A DNA stretch of 64,000 nucleotides from positions 1,123,501 to 1,187,500 of the forward strand of contig NC_070617.1 of the NCBI RefSeq assembly GCF_027172205.1. The letters run 5' to 3'. Position 1 is the first letter of the stretch, and each line of letters starts with the position of its first letter. Under the pieces are notes generated by a model. That model saw nothing but the letters and a program-made list of their open reading frames with translations. It did not search any database and was not told the DNA's origin. Positions 38,301-49,147 of this stretch are shown here, piece after piece. The DNA comes from Podarcis raffonei (Eukaryota > Chordata > Lepidosauria > Squamata > Lacertidae). A program made the translations under genes and the position numbers.

Positions 38301-40238
38301 AATGGGGATGTTACCTTTTATGCTGCCTTGCAAACCTTTTTTTTTAAAAAAACTGAAGACCGGTATAATCCTACCATATAAGAAGAGAAAGGTTATCACA
38401 CACTGCAGAAGTGGGTTTGAGATACCAGATCTGCCCCCATGTCTCTTAAACACCAGAACTACGTGGAAGGAAAAGAGTGGCAGTAACCATCATACACTCA
38501 TGGCCAATATTGTGAAAATATTTTGGAAAGTATGTCTGTATGACCTCAAAATCATGCTAAATATCTCTGTAGAAGATTATGAAAAACTTGGCCTATCACT
38601 CAAGAACCAAAAACCAAAGTGCTGCACCAACAAGCACAAAACAACCCTTCTGCTGTGCCACAAATCCAACTCAATGGTGTAAGGCTGGAAAGTGTTGATA
38701 ACTTCTCCTACCTTTCCAGAAGAGCCAACATTGATACTGAAATCCAGCATCGCCTGAGCTCTGTGAGTGCAGCTTTCTCTTGGTTGAAGTGCAGACTGTT
38801 TGAGGACTGGGACATTTGCAGGGAAACCAAAATGCTTGTTTACAAAGCTGTCGTACTACCAACCTTACTGTATGCTTGTGAACCATGGACCACTTACAAA
38901 CACCATCTCCAACTCCTCGAAAGATTCCCTTAAAGGTTTTTCTGGAAAATTTTTGCACATCACTTTGGAAGACACACGAACTAATGCCAGTGTACAGGAA
39001 GAAGCAAAGATTACCAGTGTTGAAGCAATGATTCTTCATCATCAGCTTTGTTGGACTGGTCATGTTGTTCGGATGCCTGACTATCGTTTTCCAAAGCAAA
39101 TACTCTACTCCCAACTAAAGAATGGAAAGCGTAATGCTGGTGGTCAACAAAAGAGGTTTAAAGACTCTCTCAAGGAAAATCTTTAAAAATGTTGTTGAAA
39201 CACCAACAATTGGGAAACACTGGCCTGCAAGCACTCCAATTGGAGAACAGCCATTAAGAAAGGTGCTATGGACTTTGAAGACACTCAAATTCAGGACGAA
39301 AGTGAGAAACACGCTAAAAGGAAGGCATGTTTGGCAAACCCTCACCGTGATCAACTCCCATCCGAAAATCTATGTCCTCACTGTGGAAGGCCATGAGAAT
39401 ACAGAATTGAACTCCATAGTCACATACAGACTCACTGTTAAGACCGTCTTCATGGAAGACAATCTTTCTCAGCTACGAGTGATCACCAAAGCAAGCAAAT
39501 AGCCAAATAAATGAAGTTATGCACACAAAACCATGATAAAGGGTAGTTAATAACTTTTCACCATTTATGTTATTGTAGAAACCTTTTGCTGCAATTGCAG
39601 CTCTGCAATGACATCCCATGGAATGAATCAAATATTTTAATTCACCAGGCGTTTTAATGTGAAACCAAGATTGTATGACTGTTTCTAAAATTTGTGCTTT
39701 ATTCCTTGGTTGCTTCTGACTAAAAGTTTATTTAATCAGCTCCATAGATATTCTGTTGGATTCAGGTCAGGGCTATTCAACACAGTTTGTGGCATTATAT
39801 TCTGCATTAGATTATCTTTCTAATGATGTACTGTAGAAGTTCATTCTATGTTATACTGTTCTTATGAGCCATCAAACCTTAGAAATACAGCTTTTCCTGA
39901 AGTTTTCCACAATTTTGACCACTAGGGTAATGAGCATCCCCTTCATCATATGTCAAATGCAGAAAAATATTCATTACAGATATATGATACGGTTTTTAAA
40001 CACACACACACACACTTCCTTACATAATGTCTTCGAAGAGTTCAGGTGTAGGAGGTTCATTGAAGGCTATGCTTGAAGTAATATAGATTTGAGACATAAT
40101 GCCAGCAATAACAAGATCTCCAGACTGGAAATATTTGTGAAGAATAGGAAGAGGGTCACTGATGGAACACGAAGCAACAGCAGCCTTGCACTCATCTGGA
40201 GGAAGCAGCACTGACACCAACATCATGGAAAGTACCAT
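26320..40238 (-). CDS. V2R gene D: type I vomeronasal type 2 receptor, complete open frame, intron-expanded
   Basis: Exons: 1 40024-40238; 2 37436-37727; 3 32457-33317; 4 31365-31592; 5 27431-27557; 6 26320-27221. Lengths are identical to gene B (2625 bp, 874 aa predicted). Start at 40238 ([17 protein letters not shown]). The flytrap reads [14 protein letters not shown] and [13 protein letters not shown]; the cysteine-rich exon CNENCHVGY; the 7TM exon [12 protein letters not shown] and [10 protein letters not shown]. Donors gtaagg, gtaaga, gtaatg, gtaaga and gtaagg fit. No stop was seen. The gene spans 13.9 kb against 8.0 kb for B, because introns 4 and 2 took in an L1-derived element, an env-bearing retroviral fossil, a short LTR and a 0.6 kb block. 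Part of its exon 6 (26775-26830) differs from both B and F. Likely functional. Confidence 0.92.
27391..27417. repeat. (GT)n microsatellite in intron 5 of D
   Basis: Pure GT run directly beside the exon 5 donor; absent in B and F. Confidence 0.85.
27855..28409 (-). mobile_element. Internally deleted Tc1-like transposon, intron 4 of D
   Basis: Left end cagttgcaatagaaattatt and right end the approximate inverse (aactttgattgcagctg), with TA on both sides. The minus strand keeps a piece of transposase helix-turn-helix; the F copy reads [20 protein letters not shown] there. Non-autonomous. Shared by B, D and F. Confidence 0.75.
28412..29229. other. Intron 4 of D, unassigned
   Basis: Aligns with gene F intron 4 (52187-52985), whereas gene B lost most of it. 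No exon or named repeat is seen. Confidence 0.5.
29247..31296 (-). mobile_element. L1-derived non-autonomous element carrying only ORF1 (HAL1-like)
   Basis: 2050 bp bounded by a perfect 17 bp target repeat (ctgataattgatgattc at 29230-29246 and 31297-31313). On the minus strand it has an L1-like GC-rich 5' leader beginning ggacttccgggttggtgcca, one open frame (29804-30472), a 3' UTR, AATAAA and an A-rich tail. No RT/endonuclease ORF2 is present. The perfect repeat and intact ends suggest a recent insertion. B and F show the empty site. Confidence 0.8.
29804..30472 (-). CDS. L1 ORF1-like protein of the HAL1-like element (222 aa)
   Basis: It starts [15 protein letters not shown]. The first about 100 residues are rich in E/K/L/Q heptad-like spacing, consistent with the trimerising coiled coil of L1 ORF1 proteins. 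The C-terminal half ([22 protein letters not shown]) is not a recognisable RNA-recognition domain to me. About 220 aa is short for L1 ORF1. The frame is fully open. It would bind the element's own RNA if expressed; that is inference. Confidence 0.55.
   Translation of the reverse strand: MAVSGKILAELEKTFSLLGKLQEQTDVLTVNVTILKVTVNKVAEPRRDMIQVPADEQGSVVVDLKILTAKQEKKLEPSEKVFKEEHKDLKEKEGGAMMSQMIKESQRPVKMDTKENKNRMMKIWSELKNGNWRDLLIWRSEDIWNTNLANVEIGAFGTFGPMRSKKQDLGSIVKYGGLAGRNMDLIGTELLRDSGFKIKDYQKNRQRGTERELSASDVRSPG
33431..33655. mobile_element. Tigger/pogo-like MITE, intron 2 of D
   Basis: Same site and family as 12114-12393 in gene B, with ends cagtggtatctcgg / cccgaggtaccactg and TA on both sides. 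Confidence 0.8.
33743..35832 (-). mobile_element. Endogenous retrovirus fossil with env remnant, intron 2 of D
   Basis: Runs on the minus strand. It has a 3' LTR at 33743-34775 (ends TG...CA), a polypurine tract at about 34776-34790, an env-like region at 34792-35724, and a 100 bp remnant of the 5' LTR at 35733-35832. A 4 bp repeat (atat) flanks it at 33739-33742 and 35833-35836. Gag and pol are gone, so the provirus is broken with most of its interior missing. The two LTR pieces differ at one of 100 positions, suggesting a young insertion. Gene B has the empty site. A gamma-like class fits the 4 bp repeat but is not proven. Confidence 0.85.
34792..35724 (-). other. Env (mainly transmembrane subunit) fossil of the above ERV
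   Basis: An open stretch of about 310 codons holding the end of a surface subunit, a basic RTRRN cleavage-like site, a heptad region ([18 protein letters not shown]), a cysteine motif ([12 protein letters not shown]) and a long hydrophobic anchor followed by a cytoplasmic tail. This order is that of retroviral transmembrane envelope subunits. Treated as a fossil part of a broken provirus. Confidence 0.75.
35944..36140. mobile_element. Short solo LTR (fossil)
   Basis: 197 bp beginning TGTCACGAATTC and ending GAATCCCGACA, with a perfect 5 bp repeat gagcc at 35939-35943 and 36141-36145. Gene B has the near-empty site (about 12571-12585). Family not assignable; a Gypsy-type or short ERV LTR is possible. 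Confidence 0.65.
36291..36906. other. 0.6 kb block of unknown origin in intron 2 of D
   Basis: Gene B passes straight from 'gaggatac' to 'tttatctcctg' (12712-12730), whereas D has about 615 extra bases here. No terminal repeats, coding region or named family is seen. Either an insertion in D or a loss in B. Confidence 0.5.
38530..39505 (+). mobile_element. Non-LTR retrotransposon remnant, intron 1 of D
   Basis: C-terminal half of the element seen at 14125-15475. The plus strand reads [38 protein letters not shown], and a relic of a C-terminal CPHCGRP...H..H zinc-finger-like motif near 39373-39432. Internally deleted against the B copy. Confidence 0.75.
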
Positions 40239-40816
40239 CCTGCACAGAGCATGGTAGGAGCAAGAGGAAACTTGCACACAGTCTGAGGCAGCAGCACCAA
40301 TACCAAGATTGCAAATATTACCATGTTGCAGGGAATTTTGTAGGCAACAATTCATCTCTTTGCCCATTTTCATCTGAGTGATACTGAGCAGCAAAATCTC
40401 ACTGGGATGTTTATGAAAGCCAGATTTTTGCAGGAAAAAGAATCAAGATCAGTCTGGCAGAGCCCTTGGTGTAAGGCCAAGCTCTGAACATCACAGGAGA
40501 TATTAATAGTATCTGCAAGTCTTGATTCATCGTTTTCATGCAGCTACTGGAACTCCCCAAAGAGTCAAAGAAATGATTGTGATTACTTTGAAAATTACAG
40601 GAGAGTTAATCAGCTTTGCTGGGTTGTTGCTTCTTGGTGAGGTGGAGTGGGGGGACATGATTATTACATCATAGCCAAAGTCTCAGCTGGTCTTCCTTAG
40701 TAGGGAGAGCAATAAGAGTTTATGGAGACTCAGCAAAAAAATCAGCCCATTGTATTAACAAAAAATTTCATTACATTAACTAACACCATATGGACAGACA
40801 ATATCTCTCAGTTGAG

Positions 40817-40868
40817 AGCCAGTGAGATGTAATGGTTAGAGTGTTTGACTAGGACATGGGAGACCCAC
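40817..40868 (+). mobile_element. Truncated tRNA SINE upstream of D
   Basis: 5' head only (gagccagtgagatgtaatgg ...), the same insertion as 16751-16940. Confidence 0.6.
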
Positions 40869-40875
40869 TTTATTA

Positions 40876-41101
40876 CAGTGGTACCTCGAGTTACAAACAC
40901 TTCGGGTTACAGACTCCGCTAACCCAGAAGTAGTACCCCGGGTTAAGAACTTTGCCCCAGGATGAGAACAGAAATTGTGTGATGGCAGTGTGGTGGAAGA
41001 GGGAGGCCCCATTAGCCAAAGTGGTACCTCAGGTTAGGATCGGTTTCAGTTTAAGAACGGACGTCCAGAATGAATTAAGTTTGTAACCAGAGGTACCACT
41101 G
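40876..41101. mobile_element. Tigger/pogo-like MITE upstream of D
   Basis: Ends cagtggtacctcgag / aggtaccactg, with TA on both sides. The paralogue is upstream of F (59886-60111). Confidence 0.8.
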
Positions 41102-41108
41102 TACATCC

Positions 41109-41132
41109 AATCCAGCTACTAATTCCCCATTT
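41109..41132 (-). other. Micro-fragment identical to type I exon 4
   Basis: 24 bases identical to gene B 10235-10258, inside exon 4. It lies directly right of the MITE in D-E intergenic DNA. The equivalent place after F (60124-60142) keeps 19 identical bases. A chance match of this length is unlikely. Confidence 0.55.
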
Positions 41133-41591
41133 GTATCTGTCCTGCATGGAGAAGATAAATTCAAAGAATCTGGGTCTCATTTGTAGGCAGAGGAGGACCA
41201 GTGGGTAACAAATGTCATTCAATTGTTTTGAAGCCCCACTTGGAAAAGTGGCAACTTTGTGAAGCCAGGTGGACGTGTATCTACAGGTGGATGATGACGG
41301 AAAGGATTAAAAATGCAACCTCTTAATTGTCCATAATGTTCTGCCACGTTATACGGGCTTTTGCAGCTACATTGTGAGATCAGCAGCCTTTCCTGATTAC
41401 ATATAAATAAATACAATATAGCTTTTACCTAAATATATAAAGTATAGTCTCGGCAGAAGTTACGTGTTTCACACTGATGATCTCTCCCCATGAAGGGATA
41501 TACCTTTAGCACCCTATGAGTGGAAGATCAGTGTATTGGCAGGAAAACAAAGTGACAGAACAACCTTACGGAATTAAAAATTGGTCTCAGC

Positions 41592-41597
41592 TTTATT
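41592..41597 (-). terminator. Candidate poly(A) signal of gene E
   Basis: AATAAA about 140 bp past the stop, in a block conserved after C and G. Confidence 0.45.
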
Positions 41598-42637
41598 GAT
41601 TACAGATGTAGGTTGGGAATGAAAAAGGTTAAAAGGATAATAGTTGAGAAATACAAGGAATTACTTTGTCTGCTTTTCATTCAATAAATGCCAGCAAACA
41701 ATGCACTAATTAAAACCATCAACACAAGTTGATTCCTATTTGCTCCTCAGAATTAAGTGGTCTTTGCTGTTCAAGTCGGGCCTCAGAAGAATGATGTACA
41801 ATTTGGGGGCAAAGATACAACCCAGCAAACCTGCGCTGGAGGCCAAGATGCAAAAGACCTCCACAGCCACCATCTGCTTTCCTTTGGTGCTCAGATAAGA
41901 GGGAACAAAGGACAGCCAAACGCTGCAGAACACCAACATGCTGAAGGTGATGAACTTGGCTTCGTTGAAACTGTCCGGCAACCTCTTGGCCAGGAAAGCC
42001 ATAGTGAAGCTGACCATGGCCAGGAATCCCAGATAACCCAGGACAGAATAAAACATCGCGACAGAACCTTCATTGCATTCCACAATGATTTCCTCCATCA
42101 GAGAGTTCATGTCCACATCTGGGAATGGAGGAGCCATACAGAGCCAAGCAGCACAAATGCTGGTTTGAACGGAGCAGCAACCAAGAAGCACAGAGTTTGT
42201 GAGAGATTTCCCCACCCATTTCCTCATCCTGGATCCTGGTTTGGTGGCCATGAAAGCCAGAACCACCGTGATGGTTTTGGCCAAGACACAAGACACAGCA
42301 ATGGAGAAGATGATGCCAAAAGCAGCTTGTCGTAAAGAGCAGCTCACTGGGTGAGGCTGGCCAATGAACAGCAAGGAGCAGAGGAAGCAGAGCAAGAGGG
42401 AAAGAAGCAGAGTGTAGGTGAGGTCCCGGTTGTTGGCTTTGACAATGGGAGTGTCCCCATTCCTAGAGAAGACGCCAAGTATCCAAGCTGTGACCAGAGA
42501 AAAGACCAGAGCTAAGGAAGCTAAAAGGACCCCTAAAGGTTCTGCGTAGGAAAGAAAATGTTGGCGTTTGGGGAGGCATTGATCTCTGTCCTTGTTTGGA
42601 AATTGATCATCTTGGCATTGGAAACAATAATCCATAT

Positions 42638-43258
42638 CTGAAAAAAATGAAAAGGAAATGAGTGATATATGAGTTCCAACAAATAAGACGTTAATTAGTT
42701 GGAAAAAGTATCAGAGATAAATGAATATTAAAATCAGTTTGTACAGTCTCATGCCATTATGCATAATCCACAATAGGCTCTATGTTTTGATGGGCCTAAG
42801 GTGCATGGGTTTTTCATCTACTCTGTCCTTCATCTGGAGTTAGTGATCAGGAACATGGACTTTGTTTGTGCCCTTAGTTGAGTTGGTCACACCCAGAGAG
42901 ATCTTCATGGTGATGGAGGATTCTTGAGAAGAGCCACTTTGGGCTCAGAGGCTGGGCTGAGGACTGTTCTGGGTAGGGAGATCATTTCATGCTCTTATCT
43001 GGCTCACACACCTGAAACTATCCACTCCTAACAATGTAGCATGTGGGAAGAGGCAGATAACAGCAGACATATTCCACACCTATTTCCACAGATCTCCTTT
43101 GTAAAAGTTCTGGATTTAGTTTCCCCAACTATCTCTTTTTTCTTCCAGATATCAGTGCAGCTGCTCTTCTCTTTAGGAGTACTGAACTGCTAATAGAGGG
43201 AAAGTGTTGAAATAGGTATTAGGAAGCATTATACAAAATAGCAGATTATGTCTCCTAC
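42638..43258. other. Intron 5 of E
   Basis: Aligns with intron 5 of G (61510-62097). No repeat or coding feature is recognised. In gene C this stretch is replaced by the integrase scrap. Confidence 0.5.
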
Positions 43259-43757
43259 CCGTCTGATTTGAAATCATCCCATGTGAACATGAAGCACAAT
43301 CATAGCAACAAAATGGCAGCCCCTCCTTCTTCTTTCTGCTGTAGCCTGGCTGGCAGCGATCATTACACAAGGCAAGGGGCAGCACCTAGCCATCAAAAGA
43401 GGAGAAAATGTAGCTCTCTTGTGCCTTGTGAGCAACACAGTTTTAACCAAAGAGATGAGATCAGCTGACTGATTAACGTTATTCCAGAAAGGTGTGTTGT
43501 ATAAATAATCAAACTGAAGGAATATTGAATTTTTAATCTTCATAAAGATGGATGATGGAGAGAGGCCAGGGAATTCAACAGACTTTGACAAAGGGAGTTG
43601 ACAAAGAAGGCAAAATAGGAAGCACATACAAAACAAATGGGTAACTTAGCCTTCTCTTGTCTTCTGAGATGTAAATCTCACTTGGGTCAGCATGATTTAC
43701 TCCTACATTCATGCGCAAAGCATTAAAATGTTATACTGAATTCCTATATATCAGGGA

Positions 43758-43998
43758 TGTGGCCACCTCAGGAGAAGGGAAGACTCCCTGAAAAAGACCC
43801 TGGTGTTGGGAAAGATGGAGGGCACAAGGAGAAGGGGACGACAGAGGATGAGATGGTTGGATGGTGTTCTTGAAGCTACCAGCATAAGTTTGATCAAACT
43901 GTGGCAGGCAGTGGAGGACAGAAGTGCCTGGCGTGCTCTGGTCCATGGGGTCACGAAGAGTCGGACACGACTAAACGACTAAACAACAACAACATTAC
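43758..43998 (+). mobile_element. 5'-truncated BovB LINE, intron 4 of E
   Basis: The plus strand holds the BovB 3' end (gtccatggggtcacgaagag, then aacaacaacaac tail) and the end of the RT C-terminal frame. It lies where C and G carry the hAT-like remnant. Confidence 0.85.
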
Positions 43999-46900
43999 AT
44001 TATGTACTTTTAAACCAGAACACTAAAGGAGAAAAGATAGACTTCTCATCTCATATATGAGGGAAAATAAGGTGCTAGACAAGGGTTATACGTCAACAAT
44101 TTGCTTATAAATGATAAAGAATGTCTACAGTAACCTTATTATTTGTATTCTTTATAACAATACCTCATTTTTAAAAATCCAATGGTCCCACCTGATTAAA
44201 CGATCTGTGCCATGTGATGGCTTCCTCATCCATGCTGAAGTCTACATATTGTGAATCTTGTGGAACTATCTTTCCTACTTTTACTCGGGAGAAGGTTTGG
44301 TTTGGAAAAGTAACCCAGTTAATAATATCAAATCCACCTGCTAATTCCCCCTTCTCATCAAACGACACTAAGTCACCAGCACTGTTGTTGAAGGAGATAC
44401 TCCTCAAGAACGAGTGCAGCTAGACAGAAGAAAACAAAGGCATTTTAAAAATTTTTTTACAAAGGAGAAATATCTATCAATATATTTCACACATTGGTAA
44501 GTTGTCAAAAACTGTGCAGCCTACAAAATTTGAAGTATTTCTAGCAAGTACATCTGGCCTGCCACTTGTGTGACGGTTCAGCTCTGGGGTCCGTGTGCAA
44601 AGGCAAAATGGTGCCATGTCAGGAGGCCCTGGAACTGCCCCTCCTGCAAGGTGGGTGTGCAGGGAGAAGGGGGCAAAGAAATGGAGAGAAGCTCATGGTG
44701 GGTTTCCCCTGCTCTCCTTCTTTTGTTTGTTTGCTTGTTTATTTACTTTTCCCCATTCAAGAGATGCTTCCACATGTCTTGACAGCCCATGTTCCCAGAG
44801 AGGCAGGGAAAGGGTACAGAGTGCCATAACTCCTTCAACTACTCCTGCAAATGGAAGGGAAGTACAGGTCCTATCTTGATTGTGGCTCCTTCAGCTTGAA
44901 GGAAAAGGAAAACAGTTAAGGACTGAAAAGAATGTGGGGATTGTTGTAGAGGAAAGTAAAAGCTGTAAGCGGTTGTGTGTCTCTGTGTTTGTGTGAATGT
45001 GTTTGTGTGTATTCATTCTGTGTCTCTGTGTTTGTGTGTATTCATTCTATGGACTGTGTGTCACCACCCATTAGATTAGCCCCAAGCAAAGGTTTGTTCT
45101 GAATAGGAAATCTTACCTGCCAAGGTTGCAATTTTGGAGGATCGAGCCCACCTCTGTCTGCCATCATTCTGCATTTTGACCTGGATGAGTGCATCTGATG
45201 TAAAGTATGTGCAATGGCATAAACCGCATTATAGATACTGTAACTTTGGCCAGTCATGGTCATTTCAAAAATATGCCCAGGAAGGCTCTCCAGACTCTCA
45301 TGGCCAGTGCAGGTCTTTGTGTTTTCCTTGTGCCCATTGGAAGCAGAAAACAAACAGTTGAATGCCCGTTGCCAAAAAGCCTGGAGGAACCCATCTCCCT
45401 TTGGAGAATTGGGGTTCAGGGTCTGAAGGAATTTTTTAAATCCCTGGACTTTCTCTGTGTGAATTGCAAAAGACAAGGCACCATCAAAGACTTGTATGTC
45501 ATAATACCTTTGCATGGTTTCTGAAGAGAAAGCCCACTGGGCTGTCAAAATCCACACAGTGCCTGTAGACTTCTCTGCAATATCTTCAGCTAATGAAAAG
45601 AAATATTGCATCCATTTCACAACTGTAATGGTCTCAGGTTCTGCACACAGAACTAATATGTTAACTTCTGAGGCCATCAGGAACGAGGACTTGGCCCGAA
45701 TGAGTTCCAAGAAACTGATATCAACAATGCCCTGAGATACGGCTGGTAGTTTTTCATTGAAAGCTGTACAGACTCCATGCTGAGAAAGCATTGGCACTAA
45801 GCTTTGCATAAAGCTCTCTCCATTTTCATCATCGGATGCCACAATTCCTACCCAGGTCCACTGGAAATGTAGAAGTAGCATGACAATCCCTGCATATTGA
45901 TATTTCTCATTGGGCACTGTTCGGTAGAATGTCTGGGGCTGCAACTCTGGGCTTCTCACTGGAGCTAATATGCAGTAAGCAATCTGGAGGAAGAAATCAA
46001 TCCCAGAAGAATTGGAGAGTTAGAGCAAACGGTTATGGTTCATCCTAAGTATCTGCTTGAAGAACAAACCCATGAGAATTTCTCGACTCCATTTATGGAT
46101 GCATGTTGATTTCACAAGAACATTATGCACATCTCCAGCAGCTGTTGGTGGGGAGGAGGAGCAGGGTTTCTCTGACCTCTTGCAACTGGTTTTGTGTAGC
46201 TTCCTGGGAGCAGGAGGAAGACTCCTGCTGCTGCATTTGCCCAGTTCCAACCTCCCTGCTGCTTCCCAGTGACACATGGGAAACAAAGTCAGGCAAGTAC
46301 CAAAGCCCCTCTCCTCCAACCACTACTGCATAGCTCCCCCATGTGCTTTTGTAATAGTTTTGTAATTTCCCCCTCACCTCCTTGCTCAGAAAAATGAACC
46401 AAAACAAAAGGAAGTATTGAAAACCAGGAAGATAACTATTGTACCCGACGCAGAAGAGATTGACAACCCCCACACTTACTATACCTGTGGAATCTTGTAG
46501 ATGCTTAAGACAGTACCCATGTGGAGGGGGAGATGTCAGAGTCAAGTCCGCCAATAACAGCTAACTTTTCTTTTTTCTTGTCACATATGAAGTTGGGGAC
46601 AATCCTTTCTGTGATGGACAGAAGTTTCAGGGTGTTCTGATAAGTCATCCTTGCATTTATGTAGCTGTCATAGACGTGGAACCCAAAGGTCATATTCGGT
46701 ACGATATTAGGGCTCTCGTTTATCTCTTTCACAGCAAACACCAGGGAGAGGGTATTCTGGTAGTACTTCAGTACTTCACTAAAAAAGAGTTATACTATGT
46801 GTCAGAGGTATTCTCCTCCTCTCCCTGCTATGCAAATTGGTAACTTCCTGGTTGTCTCTGGCAAATCCCAAAATATTAAACATATATGCATTGTGTCTCT

Positions 46901-48829
46901 TGACAGTATTCAGTCAGCTTTAAGAACATTGAATCTAAAATACGTTTAATTTTGTGCATAACATTCATATCCTGAAATACACATAAGTAAATTAATCTCT
47001 GATCTGCAGGTGTACCACTGGTGCCTAAAATTATGGGTCTTCACAGGTGGCTAAAACAAACAGCCATTCCTACTATGTTAATTTTGCGAAGGGGGACCTG
47101 GTTGCCACATCCTTCTCTTAATTCCTTATTTCCTTTAGGCAACCAATGGACACTCACTGGATGAGAAGTTGCCAAGTCAGAAATTCTGACTGGTGCCTCT
47201 CAGATAGTTAGTGCTTGGTGTAGGTGGGGAGTAGAAACCAGAGCACATTGGATGGAACAGGATATATTCTTTCACAGTAACAGAGTTTCCACATTTCCCT
47301 CCTTCAGATAAAATTATGGCTGTACAACAAATACTTTAGCCAATGTTAATCATACTCAGAGAAGGCCCATTAGGATTAAAAGATCAGACTAACTTAGATG
47401 TATTAATTTCAATGGGTCTACTCTACATATAACTCACTTTCAATACTTTGTTTTGCAAAACCAAGTTTGCAACTGCTGTTTTTATTACCCAATATGGTTT
47501 ACATTGCAAAGCAGGGAATATAACCCAAAATCTATGATATTCAGGTGTCACAGCTTCTGTGATGGTCAGATTAAATGATTGTGAATGTGAGGATCAAGGC
47601 TATCTGCAAAGGAAAACCAGACGTTAATGGTGTGAAAGGAAACACAGAGGGAGGATGAGGATGAGGTTGGGAGAAAGCGGTGAGAGCCATGGGAGCAGGT
47701 GGTGAGAAAGCAGAACAGGCAGAAGATAGAGGCATCATGAAGTGGAATCAAGCAACAAAGAAGGTGACCAGATCACAATGTAAAGAGAAGAAAATAGATG
47801 TTTAACATTCCTACTCGAAGAAAGCCACATGGAAAATTGTTCTGAGGATGCCATTGTATGTTTGGTGTAATTGCAGCATACGTGAGCTCACCAAGAGTAC
47901 ACTATAAAGGATATGGTTTTTTACTTACAAGAGTTCATCTATAAGCTTTGTGTTTGGGTGCTCATGGAAATCTTTTTCTTCAAATACAAAGCCAAAATAA
48001 TTAGCAATTCCTCCAATGACTAGGTCCCCTCTCTGATAATTCTGGTATGGAAGCTGGAAAGGCTCCATCATGGTGCATCTAGCAGAGTGTCCCTTGCTCT
48101 CAGCTGGAGGCAACTGTAGCCACAGGAAGAGAAGAATCTGCAGCAGGAATGTTCCTCCCATCTTGGGGCCAACAGGGATGCTGAAAGTCATATTTTTATC
48201 TAATGCACCATAAACTGCATTGCAAGAACTTTCAGTTAATGATTTGGGTTATTTTGATAAAGTGGAAAAGCCAAAGATAGGATCCATGAAGACTTGCATG
48301 TTTAGAATTTCTCATCGGGACTCTAAATGACACAGGATTTATTTTTATATACACTTTCACACTCTGACATTGATTGTGTTCATGGCCTGATAAAATGTAC
48401 ATGGGATTTTGCAAGATGGATGATAAAACCCAGCAATTTGAGATAATTATTGGTTCCAAAGTTATCTCCTTAGAGCAATGAGCTCTGTGACTTCTAGTAA
48501 GATCAAAATAATAATGCATATTTGTTATTGAGCAGTTCTCTTGCAATTTCGAGTGCCCCAGGCAAGCAAGCAGTCTAGCTGCAAACTGGTGGCCTGAAGG
48601 GAGCTTCCTAGTTTCCCCAAAACTCTTCCTCAATCACATTTCCCCTAGCTGTACATGTGTCACCAATGAAGACATGATTTTCAGCATTTTAGACCCCAAG
48701 GATGCTACCTTGTGCACCAGTTAAGGGGAGGGAGGAAATAGTTAAAATAATACAGGCTCCAGTTGCAGGCGCAATACAGACATTTACATATCCTTACAAA
48801 AGCCAGAAATGGTTAGTGTTGTGTTGTGG

Positions 48830-49140
48830 CCATAATGTACCTTGATTTCAGTAAAGCTTGTGAAGAAACTGGGAAAATGTGGGTTGAATGAGGGAACTGT
48901 TAGGTAGATTGGTAGCTGGTTGACTGACTGAACCCCTTATGTTGCAGACAGGGTCATGTCCTGGCCAGTTGTGCTCAAAAGCATTGCCACAGAATCAGTA
49001 ATCAATTCACCACTGCCATAATTGTGTCCTCACAATTTCTCCCAAAGGAGCTCTTTGGGGTTGCTCCAAATCTTTTTTATTGTTTACTTGTTAATTCTTT
49101 TATTATTTGTTTACTTGTTGAGTCTTTAATTTCTAGGGAT
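48830..49140. other. E-F junction with CR1/L3 scrap
   Basis: Aligns with 25850-26225 and 6690-7060. Keeps 'gtaccttgatttcagtaaag' of the CR1/L3 RT. A candidate AATAAA for gene F sits at 49076-49081 (minus), now separated from the stop by the L2 insertion. Confidence 0.55.
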
Positions 49141-49147
49141 ATGAGTA

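Larger units (their letters stand above)
41736..48161 (-). pseudogene. V2R gene E: type II receptor with a frameshift in exon 2
   Basis: Exons: 1 47929-48161; 2 46485-46778 (294 bp instead of 292); 3 45117-45983; 4 44192-44419; 5 43259-43385; 6 41736-42637. The start at 48161 ([17 protein letters not shown]) matches gene C; an in-frame Met 30 bases upstream exists. Exon 2 has two extra bases in a G run near 46523-46530 compared with C, so the reading leaves 'GLDSDIS' into a wrong frame and soon stops. All other exons are open with good splice sites (exon 6 acceptor tttttttcag). The 7TM exon differs from C at only 3 of about 300 residues. The lesion is either recent decay, a polymorphism or an assembly error. 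Second gene of cassette 2. Confidence 0.85.

Noticed and set aside
40239-40394. In-frame upstream extension of D exon 1 (also in B and F)
   Set aside because: Gene B has a 66 bp deletion there and the extension precedes the signal peptide, so it is more likely 5' UTR.
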